Shown here: piece after piece, positions 1-8,894 of the stretch
How positions within the stretch are numbered: position 1 is the first letter of the stretch
How the letters are laid out: the number at the start of each line of letters is the position of its first letter
NCBI RefSeq assembly: GCF_001857945.1
Contig: NZ_CP017770.1
Location: 868,001 to 932,000, forward strand
DNA: 64,000 nucleotides
Source: Paenibacillus crassostreae
Lineage (GTDB): Bacteria; Bacillota; Bacilli; Paenibacillales; Paenibacillaceae
Direction: 5' to 3'
Position numbers and translations under genes: made by a program
The notes under the pieces: generated by a model
Databases searched by the model: none
What the model was told of the DNA's origin: nothing
Seen by the model: only the letters and a program-made list of their open reading frames with translations

Positions 1-1428
1 TCCATCTCCTAGAACGTACTGCAATATTTGCTCAACGACTGGTTTACAGCCACCACAAGAACGTGTTGCCCCAGTACAAGCCTTAATTTCATCAACACTC
101 GTTAATCCTTGGTTCGTAATTACATCTACAATTGTTTTTTTCGTTACACCGTTACATCCACATACAATTTCTTCATCAGACATAGTCTCAATCGATGATT
201 GCTTACTAGCTCCACCACCACAGCATCCAGTTCCCATAATAGTGCTATAAATATCATCCGTCATTTCTGATTGTTGTTTAATCAATTTTTGCAAATTAGA
301 AGACTCTGTCACATCACCGAATAACACAGCTCCAACGATTGTATTGTTACGAAGAAGAACTTTTTTATAGGTTCTCTTCCACTCATCTTTAGCAGAAATC
401 ACTGTATGTTCGGGTCCTTCAACAAAATCACCTGCTGAGAACACATCAACACCCGAAATTTTTAGCTTCGTTGCTACAATAGAACCTTCATAAGGTGCAG
501 TATCCACTCCACAAATATGTTTAGCTAATACATGACCTTGCTCAAATAATGGCGCAACAAGTCCGTAACACACTCCACGATGTTGTGTACATTCACCGAC
601 AGAATATACTCCTTCTATTGATGTCTGCATGTAATCATCAACAACAATACCTCGTCCTACTTCCAATCCACTTGCTTGAGCAAGCGCGATGTTCGGTTTA
701 ATACCTACCGCCATAACCACAAGGTCTGCCATTAATTCACTACCATCACTAAATCGCAATCCGCTTACTCGTTCGTCTCCCATGAGTTCGGAAGTTTGTT
801 TTCCCATAGCAAATTTAATTCCTTGACGTTCTAATTCAGCTTGTAGCATAGAAGAAGCACTGCGGTCCAATTGACGTTCCATAATATCTTCCATCAGATG
901 AACTACGGTTACATCCATACCTAGATTTACAAGCCCTTTAGCTGCTTCTAAACCTAAGAGTCCTCCACCTATGACAGCTGCCTTTTTATAATTACGTGCT
1001 GCCTCAATCATTTGGTTACAGTCATTTATATCTCTGAAACCTACAACCCCTTCTTTATCACTACCAGGAATCGGTAATATAAATGGGTTAGATCCTGTAG
1101 CCATAATGATTTTGTCATATGACTCCTTCTTACCATCATCTGTAGTTATCTGTTTAGTAACCGGATCTATATGTGTCACTGTTGTTCCCGTATGAAGTGT
1201 AATTTGATTATCTCGATACCAGTTCCAATCATTTAATACAATATCATCAATCGTCTTGCTACCTTCTAGAACATAAGATAACATGATGCGGTTATAGTTA
1301 GGGTGTGGCTCACTTCCGAATACCGTAATATCAAATGAATTGTTTAATTTTAGAATTTGCTCAACAGTACTTATCCCAGCCATCCCATTACCAATAATGA
1401 TTAGTTTCTCTTTTGATTGAGTTTGCAT
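1..1428 (-). CDS. nirB: nitrite reductase [NAD(P)H] large subunit, N-terminal 476 residues
   Basis: NirB/NasD reduces nitrite to ammonium in the cytoplasm using FAD, 2Fe-2S, 4Fe-4S and siroheme. Only the N-terminal part is present; the frame is open at base 1 and the siroheme half lies outside the window. An FAD dinucleotide fold (GNGMAG, residues 13-18) and a second nucleotide fold (IGGGLLG, about residue 150) are followed by the rubredoxin-reductase-like C-domain. A BFD-type 2Fe-2S domain near residues 425-470 has CGC, then C, then CGGC. The ATG at 1428 has AAAGGGAGG nine bases upstream. Two perfect Crp/Fnr boxes precede the gene. The NirB family call is firm; assimilatory or dissimilatory role is not decided by sequence, although the boxes suggest an oxygen- or NO-controlled role. 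Confidence 0.93.
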   Translation of the reverse strand, partial: MQTQSKEKLIIIGNGMAGISTVEQILKLNNSFDITVFGSEPHPNYNRIMLSYVLEGSKTIDDIVLNDWNWYRDNQITLHTGTTVTHIDPVTKQITTDDGKKESYDKIIMATGSNPFILPIPGSDKEGVVGFRDINDCNQMIEAARNYKKAAVIGGGLLGLEAAKGLVNLGMDVTVVHLMEDIMERQLDRSASSMLQAELERQGIKFAMGKQTSELMGDERVSGLRFSDGSELMADLVVMAVGIKPNIALAQASGLEVGRGIVVDDYMQTSIEGVYSVGECTQHRGVCYGLVAPLFEQGHVLAKHICGVDTAPYEGSIVATKLKISGVDVFSAGDFVEGPEHTVISAKDEWKRTYKKVLLRNNTIVGAVLFGDVTESSNLQKLIKQQSEMTDDIYSTIMGTGCCGGGASKQSSIETMSDEEIVCGCNGVTKKTIVDVITNQGLTSVDEIKACTGATRSCGGCKPVVEQILQYVLGDG

Positions 1429-1468
1429 AATAGAAAGCCTCCCTTTCTGCCTTGCTTGATACTATCAT

Positions 1469-1529
1469 TTTATACTAATAAAAATTCAAGGTTGTGATTT
1501 GATTCACATTAAATGTGAAATTAATCACA
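1469..1529 (-). promoter_or_regulatory. nirB promoter with two tandem Crp/Fnr boxes
   Basis: Two perfect TGTGA-N6-TCACA sites lie at 1493-1508 and 1514-1529, centres 21 bp apart (two helical turns). A leftward -10 element (TATAAA, 1474-1469) implies a start near 1460. The sites are then centred near -41 and -62, the class II and class I activator positions known for the CRP/FNR family. The TGTGA-type box is the one described for Bacillus Fnr. The geometry is read from sequence; the bound factor is inference. Confidence 0.8.
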
Positions 1530-1550
1530 ACAATGTTCACAATTATACTT

Positions 1551-1589
1551 AAGAAGGGTAGAGTTCTTCGTATAAACTCTACCCTTCTT
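1551..1589 (-). terminator. hairpin terminator after ric
   Basis: A perfect 15-bp stem (AAGAAGGGTAGAGTT, 1551-1565, paired with 1575-1589) with a 9-base loop lies just past the ric stop. The T-rich tail on the minus strand is weak. It separates ric from the nirB promoter. Confidence 0.75.
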
Positions 1590-1598
1590 TGCTACACA

Positions 1599-2318
1599 TT
1601 AGGCTTGGAAACGTGGGAATAAAATATTATTCTCTAAATGCACATGTTCATACGTCATACGTTCAAGCTCAGCAAGTCGATCATAAGTTAAACGATAAGT
1701 AGTACAAGCGTGAGCAGGAGGTGTGAAATCATTCGTGATTTCTCTAATTTCTTTTAGAATATCACCAGCTGTGTCGTGTTCATCTTCAAGCTGTGCAATT
1801 GAATCTTGAAGTTCTGTTCTCGCAGATTCCTCAAATTGATGTTCTAATGCAATCATTCGTGGAAAGAACCGTTCTTCCTCATCAGTGGTATGTTCCAGTA
1901 ATTCATCCTTCAGTCTTGTATATAAAACATATACCTGTGCCAAATGAAGATCATGACTTCCATGAACTCGATTAATCTTTACCACATTCTTATTGATTTC
2001 AGGAAGTTCCTCACGTAAGTAATCATGATGCTTTTTCACAATATAGTTAATCAAAGATGGAGAGTCCATTTCCACGAAATTCTTCATACTATCCTGATCT
2101 TCATGTAGACCAGCATAGGTAGCTGCTAAATGGTTTAGCTCTTCTAATACTTGATTCATCTCCAATCCTCTTTGCTCAACAGCATCTTTGAGAGGTCGTT
2201 TACCTCCACAGCAGAAATCAATTTTACGATCACGGAAGTAATCACTAGATTTTGGAAATCTTATAACAATATCACTAATGATATGATCAGCACTAAAAAC
2301 AAGAGATTCAATTGACAT
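1599..2318 (-). CDS. ric: iron-sulfur cluster repair di-iron protein (RIC/ScdA/YtfE)
   Basis: RIC proteins repair Fe-S clusters damaged by nitric oxide or oxidants, through a hemerythrin-like di-iron centre. The 239-aa protein starts with the ScdA_N domain and its CCGG pair (Cys36-Cys37). A four-helix hemerythrin-like domain follows with conserved His/Glu clusters (KKHHDY, HTTDEEE, EDEHD, EHVHLENN). The ATG has AGGAGG ten bases upstream. A near-perfect Crp/Fnr box lies about 65 bp upstream. Its position beside nirB and near nirK and hmp fits a role in handling NO made during nitrite reduction. Length and motifs are normal for the family. Confidence 0.93.
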   Translation of the reverse strand: MSIESLVFSADHIISDIVIRFPKSSDYFRDRKIDFCCGGKRPLKDAVEQRGLEMNQVLEELNHLAATYAGLHEDQDSMKNFVEMDSPSLINYIVKKHHDYLREELPEINKNVVKINRVHGSHDLHLAQVYVLYTRLKDELLEHTTDEEERFFPRMIALEHQFEESARTELQDSIAQLEDEHDTAGDILKEIREITNDFTPPAHACTTYRLTYDRLAELERMTYEHVHLENNILFPRFQA

Positions 2319-2381
2319 TACAAATTCCTCCTAGTCATCTTTTCTTTCATATATAGGCTATACCGAGATGAAGAGAAGGTT

Positions 2382-2397
2382 TGTGATTACAGTCACG
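2382..2397 (-). promoter_or_regulatory. Crp/Fnr-type box upstream of ric
   Basis: TGTGA-TTACAG-TCACG matches TGTGA-N6-TCACA at 9 of 10 positions. It lies 64 bp upstream of the ric start. The best -10-like sequence, TATATA at 2355-2350, puts the box near -45, close to the activator position but less exact than at nirB or nirK. Confidence 0.6.
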
Positions 2398-2401
2398 ATA
2401 T

Positions 2402-3088
2402 CTATTTTTGATTGATAAATGTTTCCTTGAAGGTTCTACGACCATTATGATCCTGAATATATGGACTAATTCCTTTGAAAAGTTCTTGATGCAAGTATAC
2501 GCCAGTCATCCAGGTTGCTGGTAATGAAATACCATCCAACTCAATTGTTAAGGAGGGTGCAGAAATATATTCTTGATATATTGGGATGTCTACATTATGT
2601 TTCTTGATTAATTTACCGCGTTTAATAAGAGGGGATGTACTCATATAAGTAGGTACGAAATACAAAGAGATTGTCTCTAATTCTTCTCCAGTATAAAATA
2701 CCTCCTGGTCTAATAAGGGATGGAATAAGCTGATCTTCTCAAATTGAGACCAGATCACCATTTGTAGAATCATGATCTGTAATTTGGTATTTGGCATACA
2801 ATTCTGTAACACATTAGAATCCATATCCGTTTGCCATTCATACCCAACACACTTCCAACCCTTCGGACTTTGAATCCATTTTTGAAATATACCAGAATGA
2901 GCGGCATTCTTATGAGGAGCGGTGGTACTTCGCGAAATTGCGTTATCACATATGATCTGAGGCATAAAACGACATAACATTGCCGCTGCCTTATTATAAA
3001 CAGATTGAACTTTTAGCGAAGCAGATTTTAATTCAGAGATATCATTTCTACCATACACAAGTGGGTGGGTTAGCTCTACTCTTCGCAT
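2402..3088 (-). CDS. hypothetical protein, 228 aa
   Basis: No family was recognised. The protein is soluble-looking, has no signal peptide or clear transmembrane segment, contains four cysteines and is rich in hydrophobic and aromatic residues. The ATG has AAGGAGG seven bases upstream, and codon use resembles the neighbours, so it is very probably a real gene. It ends only 84 bp before ric on the same strand, and the ric Crp/Fnr box lies in that gap. A link to nitrogen oxide metabolism is only positional inference. A hairpin terminator upstream (3181-3220) separates it from the HxlR gene. Confidence 0.7.
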   Translation of the reverse strand: MRRVELTHPLVYGRNDISELKSASLKVQSVYNKAAAMLCRFMPQIICDNAISRSTTAPHKNAAHSGIFQKWIQSPKGWKCVGYEWQTDMDSNVLQNCMPNTKLQIMILQMVIWSQFEKISLFHPLLDQEVFYTGEELETISLYFVPTYMSTSPLIKRGKLIKKHNVDIPIYQEYISAPSLTIELDGISLPATWMTGVYLHQELFKGISPYIQDHNGRRTFKETFINQK

Positions 3089-3180
3089 TTCGTTCCCTCC
3101 TTTGGTATAGAATAATTCATTTTTTATCCAATTATACTATGACTTCTTATTAACGCGACTAATTTATGGGAAAATACAGT

Positions 3181-3220
3181 AAAAAAACCCTGATTTCATT
3201 ATATGAAAAAGGGTTTTTTC
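3181..3220 (-). terminator. rho-independent terminator after the HxlR gene
   Basis: A-rich and T-rich arms around an AACCC/GGGTT stem, with an inner TTTCAT/ATGAAA pairing, give a T-tailed hairpin on either strand. It follows the HxlR-family gene. Confidence 0.7.
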
Positions 3221-3252
3221 TTTGCGCTAATGTTCAATTTATAGTATTGGCT

Positions 3253-3570
3253 TTAGTCAATCCAGCTTTCAGCCCACAACTGAATTTGCTGCATAACAGG
3301 TTGTAGACCTTTACCTTTGTCTGTTAGTTCATACTCAATTCGTACCGGTGTTTCCGGGTACACATGCCGAACTAGAATTCCTTCACATTCTAAATCCTTC
3401 ATTCGTTCAGATAACATTTTATCACTCATCGAAGGAATTAAATTAGAAATATCTTTAAATCGTTTGGGCCCACTCATCAATCCTTGAATAATTAACCCAT
3501 TCCATCGTTTGCCCAAAAAAGAAAATGCTGTTTCAAAGCGCGGACACATTCGTATTTGATCAGTTTCCAT
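3253..3570 (-). CDS. HxlR-family winged-helix transcriptional regulator
   Basis: This 105-aa protein has the HxlR layout: an early cysteine (Cys9 in MCPRF), a winged helix through GPKRFKDISNLIPSMSDKML and the wing PVRIEYELTDKG. HxlR proteins are dimeric DNA-binding regulators, several of which respond to aldehydes or disulfide stress through the N-terminal cysteine. It is transcribed alone, with its own upstream region (3571-3821) and a terminator behind it. Its target cannot be told from sequence; candidates are the adjacent sugar cluster, the unknown gene at 2402-3088, or itself. Confidence 0.9.
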   Translation of the reverse strand: METDQIRMCPRFETAFSFLGKRWNGLIIQGLMSGPKRFKDISNLIPSMSDKMLSERMKDLECEGILVRHVYPETPVRIEYELTDKGKGLQPVMQQIQLWAESWID

Positions 3571-3763
3571 GAAACTTTCACCTCTTTGTAGTATAACTTA
3601 TTATCTAACTGAGATATATTGATAGTATATTATCAAAAAATACTTTCGATTAGTAAGTACATTTCATTTTAACACATTCACTATTTATTTTAAACATTCA
3701 ATTGGAAATTTTATAATATAAATTATAACATAGCAATACTTAATTTTTCTAAACCCTATGTAA

Positions 3764-3788
3764 AAGACGACTACCTATCGGTAGTCGC
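3764..3788 (-). terminator. terminator of the sugar catabolic operon
   Basis: CGACTACC (3768-3775) pairs with GGTAGTCG (3780-3787) around a 4-base loop, followed on the minus strand by TCTTTTA. It follows the last gene of the leftward operon. Confidence 0.75.
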
Positions 3789-3821
3789 CCTCTATCTACA
3801 AGCTATATGCGCTTGTTCTTT

Positions 3822-4790
3822 CTACACCCACCACATATCTCCAAGTGGTTCTTCGATAAGTACTTGTTGAAGATTCTGTACCGCCTTCGAGAAACCTTCC
3901 TCAATAGACATTAGACCATCCTCATGTTCAATACTAACGACATAATCATATCCAACCAAACGTAGAGCGCTGATAATATCTGCCCATGTTTTGATGTCAT
4001 GACCATAACCAACGCTACGGAATTGCCAAGCACGATCCAACATATTCTCATATGACTGCATATCTGTAAGACCATACCGACTTACATTAATTGGATCGAT
4101 CACAGTATCTTTAGCATGGAAATGATGAATAGCTCCTGCACGACCTAGGATATGCACCGCCTGTACGGGATCAATTCCTTGCCACCACATATGACTCGGA
4201 TCTAAGTTCGCCCCAATCGTCTCACCCGCTGCTTCGCGTAGCCGCAGCAGCGTTGCTGGTGTATGTACAGAGAACCCACCATGAAGCTCTAGTCCGATTT
4301 TGATATGATGATCTTTGGCGAATTTGGCTTGTTCTGTCCAATAAGGAATAACCTTCTCTTCCCACTGCCATTTCAATACTTCTTGAAAATCATTCGGCCA
4401 AGGTGCTACTGGCCAGTTCGGATATTTAGCATCTTCATGATCACCTGGACATCCAGAGAATGTATTCACCACAGGCACTTCTAACTTTTCGGCAAGTAAG
4501 ACCGAATTCACAAAATCATCATGATCCGCTTTCGCAAGATGTTTTTGCGGATGAAGTGGATTACCGTGACAGCTAAGAGCACTGATAGTTAGTCCACGTG
4601 ATTCCACTGCTTTTTTGAAGTTTTTCAGTTCTGTGTCATTGTTTAGAAGATCCGCTGGGTTGCAGTGCGCTTTACCTGGATTTCCACCTGTTCCGATTTC
4701 GACAGCCTTCAGACCTTTAGAAGCCACATAGTCTAATGCATCCTCAAGCTTACGTCCACCAAACAACACCATAAATACGCCTAATTTCAA
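3822..4790 (-). CDS. sugar phosphate isomerase/epimerase (xylose isomerase-like TIM barrel)
   Basis: This 322-aa protein belongs to the AP-endonuclease-2/xylose-isomerase-like TIM-barrel family, which uses a divalent metal to isomerise or epimerise sugars or inositols. Metal-ligand-type motifs are GLELHGG, NLDPSHMWWQG, HFHAKDT and SIEHED. The start is TTG, supported by AGGAGGG six bases upstream. It is the last of four leftward genes holding two TIM-barrel proteins and two Gfo/Idh/MocA dehydrogenases. Related pairs act on keto-sugars, inositols or C-glycosides; the substrate here is not identifiable. Confidence 0.88.
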   Translation of the reverse strand: MKLGVFMVLFGGRKLEDALDYVASKGLKAVEIGTGGNPGKAHCNPADLLNNDTELKNFKKAVESRGLTISALSCHGNPLHPQKHLAKADHDDFVNSVLLAEKLEVPVVNTFSGCPGDHEDAKYPNWPVAPWPNDFQEVLKWQWEEKVIPYWTEQAKFAKDHHIKIGLELHGGFSVHTPATLLRLREAAGETIGANLDPSHMWWQGIDPVQAVHILGRAGAIHHFHAKDTVIDPINVSRYGLTDMQSYENMLDRAWQFRSVGYGHDIKTWADIISALRLVGYDYVVSIEHEDGLMSIEEGFSKAVQNLQQVLIEEPLGDMWWV

Positions 4791-4843
4791 TGTTATCCCT
4801 CCTAATTTTTTTTACATTTTCTATTATTTATACTATCAATCAA

Positions 4844-5926
4844 TTATTCAAAATATACTGCTTTACCTGTTTTTGCAGATTCATAGATCGCTTCAAGAAT
4901 TTCAGTTACGACTAATGCTTGTTCTGGTTTAACAACAGGATCTTTATCTTCTATAACAGCCTCTAACCACAATCTTGCTTCACGATCTGCATCAGATTCT
5001 GTCGCGCCAGTGTAGAAAGCAACCCCACCTGCACCAAGATCAACTTGTGTTTCATACAGACGGCTTAATTTCTCCCCGTTAATGGTTAGACCATCTTTCA
5101 TATCTGCTCCACCTTCTGTACCTGCTAGAACAGTCTTCGCTTCACTAAATTCACGAACATTCAGTGCCCAGCTTGATTCTAGCACAATGGTAGCCCCATT
5201 CTCCATCGTGATGAAACCAAATGCAGAATCCTCTACTTTGAATTCTTCAGGATTCCATGGTCCGAAGGCATTGGCTGCATTCTCACGATGTCCAAGCTTA
5301 TGGAAGGTTGAACCCATAACACTCTTAGGCTTGTAGTTATCCATCAACCATAACGTCAAATCAAGGGCATGCGTACCGATATCAATAAGCGGACCTCCAC
5401 CTTGCTTCTCTTCATCTAGGAAGACACCCCATGTTGGAACAGCACGACGACGAGTTGCTAAAGCCTTACCGTAATATACTTCCCCCAGCTCACCATTCTC
5501 ACATAATTGTTTCAAATATTGACTATCATCACGAAATCTATTTTGATACCCAATCGTCAGTTTTTTACCTGTGCGCTTTGCGGCTTCCAACATTTCTCTT
5601 GCTTGTGCTGCTGTTTTGGCCATTGGCTTTTCACACATTACATGTTTACCCGCTTCAAGTGAAGCTACCGTAATCTCGGAGTGAGAATCATTAGGTGTAC
5701 ATACGTGAATAACATCAATACTTCCGTCTTTAAGTAACTCACGGAAATCACTATATACTTTGGCGTTTTCTACACCATATTTCTCAGCAGCTTCTTCTGC
5801 ACGTTCTTGAACAATATCACAAAAAGCTACTAGTTCAGCATTCGCTTGTTTAGCTAGGCTAGGTAAATGTTTACCTGTAGCAATACCTCCACAACCAATA
5901 ATTCCGATTTTTAATATTTTAGACAT
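4844..5926 (-). CDS. Gfo/Idh/MocA-family oxidoreductase
   Basis: This is an NAD(P)-dependent sugar or inositol dehydrogenase. The N-terminal Rossmann fold has GIIGCGGIATGKH, then HVCTPNDSH and the family signature EKPMA. The C-terminal alpha/beta domain carries GGGPLIDIGTHALDL with the usual catalytic Asp and His. The ATG at 5926 has GGAGG eight bases upstream and overlaps the end of the preceding gene by 8 bp, so the two are translationally linked. A longer frame to 5941 has no ribosome site. It probably makes or consumes a keto-sugar together with the epimerases. Confidence 0.9.
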   Translation of the reverse strand: MSKILKIGIIGCGGIATGKHLPSLAKQANAELVAFCDIVQERAEEAAEKYGVENAKVYSDFRELLKDGSIDVIHVCTPNDSHSEITVASLEAGKHVMCEKPMAKTAAQAREMLEAAKRTGKKLTIGYQNRFRDDSQYLKQLCENGELGEVYYGKALATRRRAVPTWGVFLDEEKQGGGPLIDIGTHALDLTLWLMDNYKPKSVMGSTFHKLGHRENAANAFGPWNPEEFKVEDSAFGFITMENGATIVLESSWALNVREFSEAKTVLAGTEGGADMKDGLTINGEKLSRLYETQVDLGAGGVAFYTGATESDADREARLWLEAVIEDKDPVVKPEQALVVTEILEAIYESAKTGKAVYFE

Positions 5927-6686
5927 TGATAGGTCCTCCATTTTGTACGAATTTTTTTACCCATGCCATACTTGTTGCAATACTCTCAAGAGGTGGGTTC
6001 TGACAAATATCTTGTTCAACTACAATCCATTCTGCTCCTACTTGATCTGCAGCTTCAGCAATGGCAGCTAGATCTACTTCACCATGACCCAATTCAACAG
6101 TAAGTGCTGAGCCGTCTACTTGTCTCTTTACATCTTTCCAGTGAACAATAGGTAAGCGTCCCGCATAATTATGAACATACTCTACTGGATCAAATCCAGC
6201 AAAATGCACCCAACAAGTATCCATCTCAACTTCTAGTTGTGAAGCTGGAACTTCCTCATACATCGCATCGAATACCGTCTTATCCCCATAAGATTCCGTG
6301 AATTCAAAATCATGATTATGATACAACAACACCATATCTTGCTCTTTACACTTTTCACCAAGAACCTTGAGATTCGCAAATACCTCATCCCACTTACGTT
6401 GCTCCTCAGATAGATAAGGAACGATAATATATTTATTTCCAATCTCCTTATTATACGTAATAATGGCATCTAAATTCGCTAACATATCCACGTATTGTGT
6501 ATGTGTTCCAATAGCTATAAGGCCATTCTCGTCTAGTAGTTTTTTGACTTCAGAGCTACTACGACCGAAAAAGTCATGAAATTCTACACCTTTATAACCA
6601 AGTTCAGCTACTTTTTTCAGCGTTCCTTCGAAATCTTGTTCCATTTGGTCACGAACGGTATATAGTTGTAATCCTAGTTGTAACAT
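5919..6686 (-). CDS. sugar phosphate isomerase/epimerase (IolE/IolI-like TIM barrel)
   Basis: A 255-aa TIM-barrel protein of the xylose-isomerase-like superfamily. The opening QLYTVRDQMEQD is typical, and metal-binding regions appear as LYHNHDFEF, VEMDTCWVH and IVHWKDV. It is shorter than its neighbour at 3822-4790 and only distantly similar, so the two probably catalyse different steps. AGGAGTG precedes the ATG. Its stop overlaps the start of the next dehydrogenase gene. The metal-dependent epimerase or isomerase role is from the family; the substrate is unknown. Confidence 0.88.
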   Translation of the reverse strand: MLQLGLQLYTVRDQMEQDFEGTLKKVAELGYKGVEFHDFFGRSSSEVKKLLDENGLIAIGTHTQYVDMLANLDAIITYNKEIGNKYIIVPYLSEEQRKWDEVFANLKVLGEKCKEQDMVLLYHNHDFEFTESYGDKTVFDAMYEEVPASQLEVEMDTCWVHFAGFDPVEYVHNYAGRLPIVHWKDVKRQVDGSALTVELGHGEVDLAAIAEAADQVGAEWIVVEQDICQNPPLESIATSMAWVKKFVQNGGPINV

Positions 6687-6752
6687 TGCTTATTCACTCC
6701 TATTTAATTTATTTTTAGTTCTTAGCTTTAACTTGCAAAATATTCATTGGTT

Positions 6753-7847
6753 TCACACAACTTCGGTAGCCATTACATGTTGTTGTCCATATTGGTAAGT
6801 GCTTTCTAGAATAATATGCTTACCTTCCGTAGATGATTTCTCGAAGGCATACATCGCTTCAAGCACATGGTAGGCTAATCTTCCACTCGCTTGATGATCT
6901 CGTCCTGCGTGAATGGATTCCGCCATGTCGCGAACACCGATGCCACGTTCATTATGAGCACTTTTAAATATAGGAGTTAGTATTTCCCATTGCTCCTCAC
7001 CTCTACGACGTAATTTCACATCACCATCAAAGAAATTAGGATCTGGGATGGCTAGTGTCCCCTCAGTTCCGTAAATTTCCAGACAAGGTAGAGCTGAACC
7101 TCCAGGAATATCAAAACTCATAATCATTGTGGCTATCGCACCCTCCTCGAAGTCAAGCGTTCCAGAGAAGTGTGTTGGCGTTTGAACCGGAATCATAGTA
7201 TCCTTCTTCGGTCCAGAACCAATGACTCTTGTAAATATTTGTATTCCAGCAGAAGCACTGATCCGATAGATCGGCCCAAGCAAGGTAACTAACGCTGTTA
7301 AATAATACGGTCCCATATCAAACATTGGACCTCCACCAACTTCATAGAAGAATTCAGGAGATGGATGCCATGACTCAGGTCCTCCTCCCATCAGAAAACA
7401 TGTAGCAGAGATCGGTTTCCCAATAAGTCCATTAGCAATGGCCTGCTTCGCTGTCTGGATTCCCGAGCCGAGAAATGTATCTGGAGCCGAACCAACACGC
7501 AATCCTCTATCTTCAGCTAGATCTAATACTCGTCTACCATCTTCTAAAGAAATAGCCAAAGGCTTCTCTCCATAAACATGTTTCCCAGCTTTCAACACAG
7601 CTTCATCAATAGCAGCATGCGTTGCTGGAAGAGTTAAGTTAATAATAAGTTCAATCTCTGGACGAGCCAGCATTTCTTCCACACTGTATACGCTTGCAAC
7701 TCCATACTCTTGTGCCCGCTCCTTCGCACGATCCTGGACCAAATCTGCACAAGCAACAACTTCTATCATAGGATCACGCTTTAAATTCTCCAGGTATATG
7801 GCACTTATATTACCACATCCAATAATACCTACCTTTACCTTTTCCAT
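6753..7847 (-). CDS. Gfo/Idh/MocA-family oxidoreductase
   Basis: First gene of the leftward sugar operon. The 364-aa protein has the Rossmann motif GIIGCGNISAIY at residue 8, the signature GEKPLA near residue 95, and GGGPMFDMGPYYL in the C-terminal domain. The latter has a Pro-Tyr variant where the sister gene has Thr-His, which may mean a changed catalytic residue or substrate. AAGGAG lies nine bases before the ATG. It is divergent from the AraC-type gene across 150 bp, so that regulator is the likely controller. Confidence 0.9.
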   Translation of the reverse strand: MEKVKVGIIGCGNISAIYLENLKRDPMIEVVACADLVQDRAKERAQEYGVASVYSVEEMLARPEIELIINLTLPATHAAIDEAVLKAGKHVYGEKPLAISLEDGRRVLDLAEDRGLRVGSAPDTFLGSGIQTAKQAIANGLIGKPISATCFLMGGGPESWHPSPEFFYEVGGGPMFDMGPYYLTALVTLLGPIYRISASAGIQIFTRVIGSGPKKDTMIPVQTPTHFSGTLDFEEGAIATMIMSFDIPGGSALPCLEIYGTEGTLAIPDPNFFDGDVKLRRRGEEQWEILTPIFKSAHNERGIGVRDMAESIHAGRDHQASGRLAYHVLEAMYAFEKSSTEGKHIILESTYQYGQQHVMATEVV

Positions 7848-7997
7848 TTACTGTCACTCCTTTTGCGCAAATACAGATGTGACATTCACAATCTAATTAC
7901 ATGGTATTCCGAATTACTTTATATTAAAATGAATAATATGATTCAAACATGAACAATCTGGTCATTATTTAAATTTTATATTAAAGGAGTGCTAGAA

Positions 7998-8819
7998 ATG
8001 ACACACGAGAATTCTTGTCAAGTTCATTTAGCAGGCTTCTCCTTCCATAAAAAGCCATTCTATACTTCGCAATTAGATGGTGTAAGCAGCTACTTAATGC
8101 GGCTACAGACAGATGGAAGATGCCGTGCTCGATATGATGGTAAACTTGGAATGATTGAAACCGGTGATTTATTACTATATTCTCCAGATGATCCCTACGA
8201 ACTAAAAATCGATTATGAAATCAATCCCCTCGGTGAATCTATGATTGAGAGTGGCGATTACCATATCTTCTTTAGAGGACCATGGATCGATAACTGGTGG
8301 AAATCTGAATCTCGACCTACACGTATGAATTTTCCTCTTCATGAGAGTTTTCTAAACTTATTTCGACAGATCGTACTCGAGCAACGTCGAATGGAGAATC
8401 CCTATCCCGAGATTTCAGAATACTATATGAAGATTCTATGCCTAGAAGTAGATCGTCTACTGAAAGAACAGCCAAAGACTACACAGAAAACCTATTTGGC
8501 CTATCAAATTAAACTTTATATTGAAGAAAATGCTTCATATATGTTCAAATTGGAAGACGTTGCCACGCATGTGGGGATTAGTATCTCACGTGCCGTTCAC
8601 TTATTTAAGCAAACTTTTGGTACTAGTATCATGCAATATACGCTTGACGTAAAGCTTGACATGGCAAGAGAACGTATTATATTCAGCCCCATGTCTCTAG
8701 AGCATGTAGCCGAAACTTCTGGATTTGCGAATTACACCTATTTCCACCGTGTGTTCAAAGCTCGATTCGGTATGTCTCCTAAGCAATTCCGCATCGCTAA
8801 TCGAGAACAACTGAAGTAG
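7998..8819 (+). CDS. AraC-family transcriptional regulator with N-terminal cupin-like domain
   Basis: This 273-aa regulator has a sensor domain (residues 1-150) with the cupin-like YDGKLGMIETGDLLLYSPDDP segment. A C-terminal AraC double helix-turn-helix follows, with the second motif in HVAETSGFANYTYFHRVFKARFGMSPKQFR. The ATG at 7998 is preferred because AAAGGAG lies nine bases upstream; an upstream GTG at 7989 overlaps that site. It is divergent from the four sugar genes, the usual layout for a local activator responding to a pathway sugar. Confidence 0.9.
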   Translation: MTHENSCQVHLAGFSFHKKPFYTSQLDGVSSYLMRLQTDGRCRARYDGKLGMIETGDLLLYSPDDPYELKIDYEINPLGESMIESGDYHIFFRGPWIDNWWKSESRPTRMNFPLHESFLNLFRQIVLEQRRMENPYPEISEYYMKILCLEVDRLLKEQPKTTQKTYLAYQIKLYIEENASYMFKLEDVATHVGISISRAVHLFKQTFGTSIMQYTLDVKLDMARERIIFSPMSLEHVAETSGFANYTYFHRVFKARFGMSPKQFRIANREQLK

Positions 8820-8840
8820 TGTTAAGGTGTTAAGCAACAA

Positions 8841-8874
8841 GAACAACCATTGGAGTAAATCCCAACGGTTGTTC
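8841..8874. terminator. hairpin between convergent genes
   Basis: GAACAACC (8841-8848) pairs with GGTTGTTC (8867-8874), with partial pairing inside. The T-run is weak on both strands. It lies between the convergent AraC and hypothetical genes. Confidence 0.5.
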
Positions 8875-8894
8875 CTAATTTAGAAAGATGTATT

